Shown: piece after piece, positions 45,495-53,512 of the stretch
Layout of the letters: every line of letters starts with the position of its first letter
Position numbering within the stretch: position 1 is the first letter of the stretch
NCBI GenBank assembly: GCA_902623215.1
Contig: CACNSS010000002.1
Location: forward strand, 80,284-144,283
DNA length: 64,000 bases
Origin: an uncultured Pelagibacteraceae bacterium
GTDB lineage: Bacteria > Pseudomonadota > Alphaproteobacteria > Pelagibacterales > Pelagibacteraceae
Reading direction: 5' to 3'
Notes under the pieces: generated by a model
What the model was told of the DNA's origin: nothing
Databases searched by the model: none
What the model saw: the letters and a program-made list of their open reading frames with translations, nothing else
Position numbers and translations under genes: made by a program

Positions 45495-46196
45495 ATGAAT
45501 TTTTCAAAAGCTATCTTTAGATTTGTAATTATTTCTATCTTTACTTTATCTTTTTCCAATATTTCCAATTCAGTGGAAAAAAATTATTATAAAGATTTAA
45601 TAACAGATTGGTCTAGAATCTTTCCTGACAGCAACAGAAATGCTGCTGGCCCAAAATTCTTCAAATATATAATTGATAAAGACATAAATTATGAAGATTT
45701 CATTGAATATAACAAACTTTATTGTGCTGTTTCTGGTTCTTTGATCGATCCCAATAGTGACCCTGATTTTATATTTATCGGTGAGAGAGGAACCAAAAAT
45801 AAAATTTGTGGTAATTACTATAAATGCTGTATTCCGTGTTCTTGTGATATTATGAAATATTCTGAAGTTGAAAGGATGAAATATAAATTTAAAGACGGCA
45901 TCAAGGAGTTTTTTGTTTTTACAATTAAAAATCCCTGCAACAAAGAAGATTTTCCAAATAGGGTTAATAAAGATTATTTTTGTGTTGGAGAGAAAATAAA
46001 TAACAAACAAGTTTATGATCTAAGTGGCCGAATAGTAATTGGTTTATTGCATAATGGTAAAAGTTGCAGAAAAGATGAGATAGATTTTGTAAAAAGTCAT
46101 CAGATAACTGGTAGATTTTGTGAATTTAGAAATAATACACCTATAGAGAATTTAGAGGCAGGCATGGGTGATATCTTTATTAAACTTGCGAGATAA
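45495..46196 (+). CDS. Secreted cysteine-rich protein of unknown function
   Basis: I do not recognise this 233-residue protein. A signal peptide (about 1-26) is followed by a domain with ten cysteines at 77, 105, 111, 112, 115, 117, 148, 163, 191 and 209; four sit in CCIPCSC. Ten cysteines are very high for an AT-rich oceanic genome and suggest disulfides or metal binding in the periplasm. The small membrane protein that follows starts six bases after its stop. Confidence 0.8.
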   Translation: MNFSKAIFRFVIISIFTLSFSNISNSVEKNYYKDLITDWSRIFPDSNRNAAGPKFFKYIIDKDINYEDFIEYNKLYCAVSGSLIDPNSDPDFIFIGERGTKNKICGNYYKCCIPCSCDIMKYSEVERMKYKFKDGIKEFFVFTIKNPCNKEDFPNRVNKDYFCVGEKINNKQVYDLSGRIVIGLLHNGKSCRKDEIDFVKSHQITGRFCEFRNNTPIENLEAGMGDIFIKLAR

Positions 46197-46201
46197 AAAT
46201 T

Positions 46202-46423
46202 ATGGATAATAAGATTTTTGAATGGGCAGGAGTTATAACAGCAATATTATATTCATTATTCGTAGCTATGAATATTGGTATTGAATTTTTTGGTTTTTGC
46301 TTATTACTTTTATCTGCAATTTTAATCGGAATTTGGGCGTATAGAGGTGGTCATAGAGGAATATTATTTTTACAATTTTTTTACGCAACGGCAGGAATTA
46401 TCGGAATGTTTAGGTGGTTTTAA
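46202..46423 (+). CDS. Small membrane protein of unknown function
   Basis: A 73-residue protein with two or three hydrophobic segments (ITAILYSLFVAMNIG, FGFCLLLLSAILIGIW, LFLQFFYATAGIIGMF). It ends FRWF. No family is recognised. It sits six bases downstream of the cysteine-rich secreted protein, and its stop overlaps the convergent photolyase-like gene in TTAA (46420-46423). Confidence 0.65.
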   Translation: MDNKIFEWAGVITAILYSLFVAMNIGIEFFGFCLLLLSAILIGIWAYRGGHRGILFLQFFYATAGIIGMFRWF

Positions 46424-47559
46424 TTGAAAGTTGAAATTATTTTTGGAATATAATTTTTAAAATTAAAAAAACCTTTGTTGCAATATTGCCAAGAATACTG
46501 ATCAAGTTTTCTATATAAAAAAGTGATTTTTGAGCTATTTAAATTTAAATAATCTAAGTTTTCACCAACTGAGGGATATAAACCATAACAGTTTTGAATA
46601 TCTTTTGTTTCATTTATACTGATAACCTCATAATCAATAGACTTGGCTTTTAACCTTTGTTCTTGGTCTCCAATTAAAAGGGATTTAAATTTTACAACTT
46701 TTTCACTCAACTTAATAGATCTATTATTATTTTCATTTGAAATTAAATAAATTTTTTTAAATTTGTAATTTTGAAAATCAGTAATTTCAAAAGAGAGATT
46801 GTTATCAAAAATTAGTAGACTTTTATCTTCAATATTTTGAGGATTACTAAAATCTTGTTTTATTATTGAGTAAGTTTTTTCAGATACTTTTGGAGGAGCA
46901 TTTTCATTTAACTTAATATTATTGAATCTGTTAGTAGTGAATTTTTTAATGTTCCATTCGCTCGCCAAATAATGTTTTCCTTGTGTTTGAACTCCAGCAA
47001 CCCATCTCCATCCAAGAGTATTGGATGCAGCATCGCCGTCATAGAGATGTTGCATAAAAAATTCTGCTCCTAATTGCCAAGGTAATTCTAGAGTAAAAAT
47101 CCAAATACTAGCAAACCACATCCTTGTATGATTGTGTAAATAATTATTCTCTTTTAGTTCGATTACCCATTGATTAAAGCAATCTATCTCTGTTTTTCCT
47201 TCAATTGCATTTTTATAATTTTGATTATATTTTAAATCTTCCTTAATTTTAATTAACTCTGTCAAATAATCTGACCAAACATTTGGTCTTAATTCTAACC
47301 AGCCCTTCCAATAGGTGCGCCATAATACTTCTTGTATAAATTTTTCATTTTTTGAAAAAGAAAATTTGCTTAGAGATTTTTTTATGATCTCCTGTTCATT
47401 AACAATTCCGTGACTAATATATGGTGACAAACAAGAAACATTTGACCTTTTTTCTGGACCAAAATCAAAATTCCTAAGCTTTGAATATTCTGCAAGATTG
47501 TTTTCAACAAAACTTTCTAATCGATCTAAGGCCTTAGCCCTTGAGGGTTCAAAATTCAT
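46420..47559 (-). CDS. Photolyase FAD-binding-domain protein with a C-terminal alpha/beta domain
   Basis: Residues ~1-215 correspond to the FAD-binding domain of photolyases: LSPYISHG (45-51), WRTYWKGW, NHTRMWFASIW (143-153) and DGDAASNTLGWRW...GKHY (174-197). The usual N-terminal antenna domain is absent. Instead ~135 residues at the C-terminus (LLIFDNNLSFE, then KKIYLISN, VVKFKSLLIGD, YEVISIN) look like an alpha/beta fold. The order is thus reversed compared with classical photolyases. Light-driven DNA repair is likely but unproven. Confidence 0.85.
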   Translation of the reverse strand: MNFEPSRAKALDRLESFVENNLAEYSKLRNFDFGPEKRSNVSCLSPYISHGIVNEQEIIKKSLSKFSFSKNEKFIQEVLWRTYWKGWLELRPNVWSDYLTELIKIKEDLKYNQNYKNAIEGKTEIDCFNQWVIELKENNYLHNHTRMWFASIWIFTLELPWQLGAEFFMQHLYDGDAASNTLGWRWVAGVQTQGKHYLASEWNIKKFTTNRFNNIKLNENAPPKVSEKTYSIIKQDFSNPQNIEDKSLLIFDNNLSFEITDFQNYKFKKIYLISNENNNRSIKLSEKVVKFKSLLIGDQEQRLKAKSIDYEVISINETKDIQNCYGLYPSVGENLDYLNLNSSKITFLYRKLDQYSWQYCNKGFFNFKNYIPKIISTFN

Positions 47560-47565
47560 TTAAAA

Positions 47566-47946
47566 CTATTTAGATTTTTTTTTCTTAAGACCTAATTTAT
47601 CACTATGTCTTAATCTCAAGATTACAATTGCACCAGCAATTAGAACTATTGCGACTGCCTCATAAACTAATGCAGTAGGGTCCATCTCTTTACCTTGAAG
47701 AATAATAAATCGAGCAAGTGCAGTAATTGCTATTAGTAGTGGCAATGTAATACTAATTGATTGTTGGTTCCAAAAAACTCTAACCATTGCAAGAACTTCT
47801 AAATAAAGAAACATTAATAACAAGTCAGCTAATGTTACAGACATGTTTTGATACATTTTATAAATTTCAATACCTACAGCAATTACTGTACTTATTAAAA
47901 TAATGCACATTAGTATAAGTTGTAAATTCTTAGCTATTTTTTCCAT
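47566..47946 (-). CDS. PsiE-like membrane protein
   Basis: A 126-residue protein with four membrane helices fitting the phosphate-starvation-inducible PsiE family: VGIEIYKMYQ after helix 1, LLLMFLYLEVLAMVRVFW, and ITALARFIILQGKEMDP. In E. coli psiE is induced by phosphate starvation; function is unknown. Stop/start overlap with the upstream 150-residue membrane protein gene (47946). Confidence 0.87.
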   Translation of the reverse strand: MEKIAKNLQLILMCIILISTVIAVGIEIYKMYQNMSVTLADLLLMFLYLEVLAMVRVFWNQQSISITLPLLIAITALARFIILQGKEMDPTALVYEAVAIVLIAGAIVILRLRHSDKLGLKKKKSK

Positions 47947-48398
47947 TATTTGTCCTTACTAAATGGCAACCATTTTTCAAACACTGATTTTGATGGACCA
48001 TCATATGGAATAGTATACGAGTTAGTATTTGTTAAAACTTCTATACCCTTAGAAAAAACAAAAATAAATACTATAACAAATACAATAACCATAATTTTAA
48101 ATGGATCAAAATTTTTTGTTTGAAAGACGCTTGTCGATTTTTCTTCAGCTTTATGGAATTGTTTGAATGTCATATAAACTGCAAATATAAGACCAACATG
48201 AGCTAAGTATGTTCCAGCCCAGCCAAAAGCAAAAGTTGTATATGAAAATACATACAAACTAAATACTGTTGTCCATATGAAACTTAGGACTAATAATATT
48301 TGTAATCTAACAGCCTTAGGTAGTGATCTTAAATCATTCTTACTATCATCAAACAATATATTGGCTGAGTCTTGCATCCATTTTTTTAAATTGTCCAT
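47946..48398 (-). CDS. Membrane protein of unknown function
   Basis: A 150-residue protein: an N-terminal soluble stretch (1-30) and about four membrane helices (residues ~31-100 and 104-120), ending with the charged KWLPFSKDK. No family recognised. It is coupled to the PsiE-like gene by one-base overlap and separated from argG by a 61-base gap that holds a perfect inverted repeat. Confidence 0.65.
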   Translation of the reverse strand: MDNLKKWMQDSANILFDDSKNDLRSLPKAVRLQILLVLSFIWTTVFSLYVFSYTTFAFGWAGTYLAHVGLIFAVYMTFKQFHKAEEKSTSVFQTKNFDPFKIMVIVFVIVFIFVFSKGIEVLTNTNSYTIPYDGPSKSVFEKWLPFSKDK

Positions 48399-48423
48399 AA
48401 AACTAAGTTATGTTTTTTTTCAG

Positions 48424-48450
48424 AATTGACAATGTAAAAAATTGTCAATT
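48424..48450. repeat. Perfect 10-bp inverted repeat downstream of argG
   Basis: AATTGACAAT (48424-48433), seven-base loop, ATTGTCAATT (48441-48450). It lies 10 bases after the argG stop on the minus strand. A T-run follows only on the plus strand, so on the argG strand it would be a hairpin without U-tract: a weak terminator, a 3' stabiliser, or an operator for the next gene. Confidence 0.6.
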
Positions 48451-48459
48451 TTTCTTGAG

Positions 48460-49644
48460 TTATCTTAATTTTTTTTTATGAAAATTTATAAATTTTTCAA
48501 CGTTAGATTTATTGAAAGATTTATTTTCCTCAAATGAAACCTTTTTCATTGAATATGCTTTACTTTTTGTAATTCTTGATTGAATAATTATATTTCCTTT
48601 ATAAAGCTTAAGTTTTACAGTTCCATTTACCTTATTTCTTTTGAGATCGATAATTTTTTGAAGTTTAAATCTCTCTTTTGAAAACCAATATCCATTGTAA
48701 ATTAATTCTGCATATCTAGACATGATGGAATCTTTTTTATGCATTGTGTTTTTGTCTAATGTTACAGACTCTATAGCTCTATGTGCATAAATAAGAAGTG
48801 TACCACCAGGTGTTTCATAAACTCCTCTAGATTTTATACCAAGAAATCTATTCTCAACCAAATCAACTCTTCCAATACCGTTTTTACCAGCTATTAAATT
48901 AAGTTTTGTTAAAATTTTCTCAGGATTATATTTTTTTCCATTGATACCAACTGGGTCTCCATTTTTAAAATTTATGGATATAAATGTGGGTTTATTAGGA
49001 GCTTTTTCTGCAGAAACCGTTCTTTGAAAAATAATTTCTGGAGCAGAATTTTTTGGATTTTCTAAAACTTTTCCCTCTGTAGATGTATGAAACAAATTAT
49101 CATCAACAGAAAAAGGTGCGGAACCCACTTTATCTTTAGGTATTGGTATTTTGTATTTTTTTGCATATTTAATAAGATCAGTTCTAGATCTTAATTTCCA
49201 AATTCTCCAGGGTGCTATGATCTTAATCTTTGGACCAAAATAATGATAGCCAAGCTCAAATCTGACTTGATCATTTCCTTTACCAGTGGCTCCATGAGAT
49301 ACTGCATATGCTTTATATTTTTTTGCAATTCTTATTTGATCTTTTGCTATTAAAGGTCTTGCAATTGAGGTACCCAATAAATATACACCCTCATAGATCG
49401 CGTGACCTCTGATCATTGGAAAGACATAATCTTTAACAAAAATATTTTTTAAGTCTTTAATTATAATATTTTTTACCCCAAATTTTTTTGCATTTTTGAT
49501 TATCTTTTTTTTATCTATCTCTTGACCAATATCAGCCGTGTAACAGATTACTTCGGCATTGTAATTTTCTTGAAGCCATTTAAGTATTATGGAGGTATCT
49601 AGTCCTCCAGAATAAGCTAATACAATTCTTCTCTTTTGTGTCAT
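48460..49644 (-). CDS. argG: Argininosuccinate synthase
   Basis: ArgG joins citrulline and aspartate with ATP in arginine synthesis. The 394-residue protein begins with the PP-loop AYSGGLDTS (10-18) and has GATGKGNDQVRFE, SVDDNLFHTSTEG and DLVENRFLGIKSRGVYETPGG. All are family signatures and length is normal. It follows an IalB-like gene with a three-base gap. Confidence 0.97.
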   Translation of the reverse strand: MTQKRRIVLAYSGGLDTSIILKWLQENYNAEVICYTADIGQEIDKKKIIKNAKKFGVKNIIIKDLKNIFVKDYVFPMIRGHAIYEGVYLLGTSIARPLIAKDQIRIAKKYKAYAVSHGATGKGNDQVRFELGYHYFGPKIKIIAPWRIWKLRSRTDLIKYAKKYKIPIPKDKVGSAPFSVDDNLFHTSTEGKVLENPKNSAPEIIFQRTVSAEKAPNKPTFISINFKNGDPVGINGKKYNPEKILTKLNLIAGKNGIGRVDLVENRFLGIKSRGVYETPGGTLLIYAHRAIESVTLDKNTMHKKDSIMSRYAELIYNGYWFSKERFKLQKIIDLKRNKVNGTVKLKLYKGNIIIQSRITKSKAYSMKKVSFEENKSFNKSNVEKFINFHKKKLR

Positions 49645-49647
49645 TAA

Positions 49648-50160
49648 TTAACTACAAGCTTTTTTCGCTGTGTTATAAGCTTTAGTGAAACCTAGTAATG
49701 AATAATGATCAATTGTTTGAGAACCTTTTTCGTTATAACCAGTAACCATAATTCTAGAACCTTTTTTCATAACTCTAACCATTACTTTTTCTTTTTTATT
49801 ACTGGTCATCCAAGCAAAACCTTGTTGTTTGATATCAAATTTGAATTTGTTATTTCCAGATGTTGCAAGAACACTATTATTTTTATTAAATTCATATCCA
49901 GCAGTAGTGCTTATTTCATTAGTAATCTTTTCACCTGGTCTGAATGTCACAAACAGCCTTGCATCTCTTTTGCTTGTTTTTGGAGATTGTAAAATTGGTG
50001 AGGATTGAGCAAAACAAACTTTACCTGATGTTTCTGCTAGCACTATGGTTTCCCAATCTTTATATTTTCCAATTTTTTTAAGATCTTCAGCTAGGGTTTT
50101 TGTAATTGAAAAAAAAATAAAAAATAAAGACAATAATAAAGTTTTTTTAATTATGGGCAT
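49648..50160 (-). CDS. IalB-like periplasmic protein
   Basis: A 170-residue exported protein with a signal peptide (LLLSLFFIFFSITKTLA) and the invasion-associated-locus-B pattern: WETIVLAETSGKVCFAQSSP near the mature N-terminus, RPGEKITNEISTTAGY in the middle, a paired C-terminal cysteine, and KGSRIMVTGYNEKGSQTIDHYSLLGF. In free-living species the role is likely envelope maintenance rather than invasion. It overlaps the aldo/keto reductase gene by ten bases. Confidence 0.85.
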   Translation of the reverse strand: MPIIKKTLLLSLFFIFFSITKTLAEDLKKIGKYKDWETIVLAETSGKVCFAQSSPILQSPKTSKRDARLFVTFRPGEKITNEISTTAGYEFNKNNSVLATSGNNKFKFDIKQQGFAWMTSNKKEKVMVRVMKKGSRIMVTGYNEKGSQTIDHYSLLGFTKAYNTAKKACS

Positions 50161-51191
50161 GGGTTTGGGTATTTTTTTTGAATATTATTAATTTCATTTA
50201 GTATTTCACTTGATAAAGTTACATTTACACTTTCTATATTTGTTTTCAACTGTTCCATTGTCGTTGCTCCAATAATTACACTTGTTACAAAAGGCTGAAT
50301 CTCACAAAATTTCAAAGACATTTGGGTAAAATCAACGTCAAATTTTTTTGATATTTTATAATATTCCTCAATTGCGTTTTGACCATTTTCGTTTTTATAT
50401 CTTGTAAAATCTTTAAATAGTTTCATTCTTGATTTTTCAGGCAAATTATTATTCCTATATTTTCCCGTTAGGTAACCAAATGCTAGTGGTGAATAGGCTA
50501 ACAATCCACTTTTCTCTCTCACTGAAATTTCTGCTAATCCAACTTCATAGGATCTGTTGAGTAAATTATAAGGGTTTTGAACAGACATCATTTTAGGAAG
50601 ATTTTTTAACTTAGAGATTTCAAGAAATTTTGACAAGCCCCACGCTGTTTCGTTTGACAAACCTATATATCTAATTTTTCCTTGCTTAATAAAATTTTCC
50701 AGACTTTCAAGTATTTCCTCAAATGGTGTCCAGTCATTATCGTTTTCATCGTGCTCATAACCGTGTTTTCCAAAAAAATTAGTATTTCTCTCAGGCCAAT
50801 GAAGTTGATATAAATCTATGTAGTCTGTCTTTAACCTTTTAAGGCTTTCTTCTAATGCATCTGAAATTTTCTTTTTTCCAAAATTATTTCCACCACCCCG
50901 AATATATTTATTTGAGGTATTTCCACAGACTTTTGTAGCAATTACAACTCTGTCTCTTTTATTTGTTTTTTTAAACCAGTTTCCAATTATTCTCTCTGTT
51001 TCACCATAAGTTTCTTTTCTCATGGGAATCGAATAAATTTCTGCTGTATCCCAGAAGTTTACCCCATGATCTAATGCCCAGTCCATTTGTTCGAAACCTT
51101 CTTTTTCCGTATTTTGTTCTCCCCAGGTCATTGTACCGAGACAAATTGTACTAACGTCAAGATCAGTATTACCTAATTTTTTGTAATTCAT
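50151..51191 (-). CDS. Aldo/keto reductase (Tas-like)
   Basis: A 346-residue AKR barrel protein: YKKLGNTDLDVSTICLGTMTWGEQN at the start, DTAEIYSIP with catalytic Asp and Tyr, KVCG with the lysine region, DLYQLHWPERNT with the histidine, and a C-terminal SVIIGATTMEQL coenzyme site. It resembles the E. coli Tas protein in length and inserts (LYQLHWPER). Substrate unknown; uses NADPH. Confidence 0.94.
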   Translation of the reverse strand: MNYKKLGNTDLDVSTICLGTMTWGEQNTEKEGFEQMDWALDHGVNFWDTAEIYSIPMRKETYGETERIIGNWFKKTNKRDRVVIATKVCGNTSNKYIRGGGNNFGKKKISDALEESLKRLKTDYIDLYQLHWPERNTNFFGKHGYEHDENDNDWTPFEEILESLENFIKQGKIRYIGLSNETAWGLSKFLEISKLKNLPKMMSVQNPYNLLNRSYEVGLAEISVREKSGLLAYSPLAFGYLTGKYRNNNLPEKSRMKLFKDFTRYKNENGQNAIEEYYKISKKFDVDFTQMSLKFCEIQPFVTSVIIGATTMEQLKTNIESVNVTLSSEILNEINNIQKKYPNPCP

Positions 51192-51272
51192 TATGGTTTT
51201 AAAGTGTTAATATTTATTAATCTTTTAAGGTATCTTGAATAATTAGTAAAAGACTATATATCTATTGTAATT

Positions 51273-52037
51273 ATGGAATTTGATAAAAAAGGAATTTTAG
51301 CAAGAGCAAAAGCTGCAGCTCAAGAAACAACTGCGGTTACGGATGAAGGCTTAAGAGCCTACATGCTAAAAGTTTACAATTATATGGCAACCGGTGTTCT
51401 TTTAACTGGAATTGTAGCTTTATTATCCTTTAAAATGTCAGTAGTAACTGATGCAGGCGGGTCTATTGTTGCATTAACGAGTTTTGGTTCAGCAATTTAT
51501 ATGTCCGGATTGAAATGGGTTGTAATGTTAGCTCCATTAGCAATTGTGTTTTACATGAGTTTTGGCATAAATAAAATGAGTGCTGGAAAAGCACAAACTA
51601 CTTTTTGGGTTTTTGCTGCGTTAATGGGATTATCTCTTTCCTCTATACTATTAGTGTATACTGGTTTAAGTGTAACTAGAGTTTTCTTTATATCTTCAGC
51701 AACTTTCGGTGCGATGAGCATTTATGGATATACAACAAAAAGAGACTTAACGAAATTTGGCTCTTTCTTGATGATGGGATTAATTGGAATTATCATTGCT
51801 TCGTTGGTAAATATTTTCATGAAATCATCTATGATGTATTTTGTTATTTCAATTTTAGGTGTGCTTATATTTGTTGGATTAACCGCTTATGATACACAAA
51901 AAATAAAAAATATGTATGTAGCTAGTGATACTGGTGAATTAATGGGTAAAAAGGCTGTAATGGGTGCTTTAACCTTGTATCTTGATTTCATAAATCTATT
52001 TATCATGCTCCTTAGACTTTTTGGTCAAAGAAGATAA
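51273..52037 (+). CDS. Bax-inhibitor-1 family membrane protein (YbhL/YccA-like)
   Basis: A 254-residue protein with seven membrane helices and the family's features: LRAYMLKVYNYMATGVLLTG before helix 1, TTKRDLTKFGSFLMMGL, VGLTAYDTQKIKNMY with the pH-sensing aspartate pair region, and GALTLYLDFINLF. BI-1 proteins are calcium-leak channels or membrane-protease regulators. A TTGAAT (51235) and TATATC (51257) pair with 16-base spacing lies upstream as a possible promoter. Confidence 0.95.
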   Translation: MEFDKKGILARAKAAAQETTAVTDEGLRAYMLKVYNYMATGVLLTGIVALLSFKMSVVTDAGGSIVALTSFGSAIYMSGLKWVVMLAPLAIVFYMSFGINKMSAGKAQTTFWVFAALMGLSLSSILLVYTGLSVTRVFFISSATFGAMSIYGYTTKRDLTKFGSFLMMGLIGIIIASLVNIFMKSSMMYFVISILGVLIFVGLTAYDTQKIKNMYVASDTGELMGKKAVMGALTLYLDFINLFIMLLRLFGQRR

Positions 52038-52039
52038 CG

Positions 52040-52387
52040 TTAATCTGAAAGTTTTTTCCAGTTAGTATTTTTAAGCAAATTACTTAAATTGTCAGAATTT
52101 TTCAAAATCTTGCCATTTGTATCAGTAATTAAATATTTTAAATTTTTGTTTTTTGGTTTAAAATTTTTACAGATTTTATATAGAGCGTTTTCAGCAGCAT
52201 TTTTAAAAACACTAAACCCAACTTGTCTACTGGAAATATTTAATCCATAATCTTTCCAAGATCCTTCAGAAACCATTTTAGCATATAAATCCAGAATTAT
52301 TTTAAGCTCGTTTTTTTCAAAAAAATATTTTTCATCGATGCTTTTATTGTGTGTATTATTTATGATTAATCGTAAGTTGTTATTCAT
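52040..52387 (-). CDS. DUF2794 protein
   Basis: The 115-residue protein matches the alphaproteobacterial DUF2794 family: FFEKNELKIILDLYAKMVSEGSWKDYGL and AENALYKICKNFKP are typical (residue blocks ~22-50 and ~66-80). The function is unknown. It overlaps ispZ by eight bases, so the two are probably cotranscribed. Confidence 0.87.
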   Translation of the reverse strand: MNNNLRLIINNTHNKSIDEKYFFEKNELKIILDLYAKMVSEGSWKDYGLNISSRQVGFSVFKNAAENALYKICKNFKPKNKNLKYLITDTNGKILKNSDNLSNLLKNTNWKKLSD

Positions 52388-52931
52388 TAATTTTATATTT
52401 ATTAATTAAACTGATTTGAAAAGCAGTGAATATAAATGTAATAGGTAATAAGCCCCATACTTTAAAATTAACCCAAAACTCTTCAGTTTGAGTTCTCCAT
52501 ACTAACTCATTTAAAACTGCCAATCCGAAGAAAAAATATATCCATCTTTTATTTAATATTTCCCAGCCTGTATCTGATAATGAAATTGAACCACCCATAA
52601 TTTTTTTAAGCACGGGCTCTTTTGTAAAATATCTACCAAATATTAAAGATAATCCGAATAAGATATTTATAATAGTTGGTTTAATATAAATGAAAATTGG
52701 ATTATCAAAATAGATAGTCAGTCCACCAAATAATGTAATTAGTATTCCACTAATTAAAGGAACTTTAGGAATTTTTTTCTCTAGCATCCACATAATTATT
52801 AGTGCGATAATAGTTGCAATTATGAAAGGTGGTATCGCAATCTTTAAATTTTTGTCACTATCGTAATAGTAGTAAAAAAAAATTATAAGCGGCCCGAAAT
52901 CTGTAAGAAATTTAATTAAGGATTTATTCAC
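52380..52931 (-). CDS. ispZ: Septation protein A / intracellular septation (IspZ/YciB)
   Basis: A membrane protein with about five helices: FLTDFGPLIIFFYYYY, PLISGILITLFGGLTIYFDNPIFIYIKPTIIN, and WEILNKRWIYFFFGLAVLNELVWRTQTEEFWVNFKVWG, which is the family's most conserved part. I start at a GTG at 52931 (183 residues) because that gives the usual short N-terminus; an upstream ATG at 52964 adds eleven hydrophobic residues. It influences septum formation and envelope integrity. Confidence 0.9.
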   Translation of the reverse strand: MNKSLIKFLTDFGPLIIFFYYYYDSDKNLKIAIPPFIIATIIALIIMWMLEKKIPKVPLISGILITLFGGLTIYFDNPIFIYIKPTIINILFGLSLIFGRYFTKEPVLKKIMGGSISLSDTGWEILNKRWIYFFFGLAVLNELVWRTQTEEFWVNFKVWGLLPITFIFTAFQISLINKYKINE

Positions 52932-53019
52932 AAAAAAGATATTAACATAAATAAAATTTAACAAAAACTTTATATTTTTTCCTATTGATTTTTATTTTTA
53001 AATACCCATACTCTCTCCA

Positions 53020-53340
53020 ATGGCAATTCAAAAAGCAAAATTTTCAATTGGCGACATTGTAAAACATAAACATTTTGAATTTAGAGGTGTAATTTATGAT
53101 GTTGATTTTGAATTTAATAATTCTGAGGAGTGGTATCAGTCTATTCCGAAGAATGTTAGACCAAGAAAAGATCAACCATTTTATCATTTATTGGCTGAAA
53201 ATGATGAAATTACATATGAGGCGTATGTCTCAGAACAGAATTTATTAGTAGACGATTCTAATGAGCCCATAAAACACCCACTTATAGAGGAAATTTTTTC
53301 TGGTAAAAAAGGCTCAAGTTATTTCAAGCAATCTAACTAA
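53020..53340 (+). CDS. hspQ: HspQ / YccV-like protein
   Basis: A 106-residue protein of the hemimethylated-DNA-binding YccV/HspQ family: FSIGDIVKHKHFEFRGVIYDVDFEF at the start, RPRKDQPFYHLLAEND and AYVSEQNLL are the diagnostic blocks. HspQ promotes degradation of proteins by Lon in enterics. Followed by a 172-base gap with a structured RNA element. Confidence 0.93.
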   Translation: MAIQKAKFSIGDIVKHKHFEFRGVIYDVDFEFNNSEEWYQSIPKNVRPRKDQPFYHLLAENDEITYEAYVSEQNLLVDDSNEPIKHPLIEEIFSGKKGSSYFKQSN

Positions 53341-53403
53341 AATCCATTTTTTAAACACAATTAGCTCAAAACTTAGACACACGATCCTGTTAAGAATATT
53401 ACA

Positions 53404-53474
53404 ATTCGGTCAAGGATGCTAAAATTTTACCCTTCGTTATTATCTCCCTCTGCATTCTTGATCGGATAATTTTT
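53404..53474 (+). ncRNA. Structured RNA leader or terminator upstream of the ccm genes
   Basis: Bases 53404-53419 and 53452-53467 pair over 16 consecutive positions as RNA on the plus strand (13 Watson-Crick and three G-U), around a 32-base loop, and five T follow at 53470-53474. The three wobbles would be A-C mismatches on the minus strand, so selection appears to act on the plus-strand transcript. It may be an attenuator of the ccm operon, the hspQ terminator, or part of a small RNA. No known riboswitch family is recognised. Confidence 0.55.
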
Positions 53475-53512
53475 CACATTATATTCAGCGTATGAATTAG
53501 TATATATCTTTT

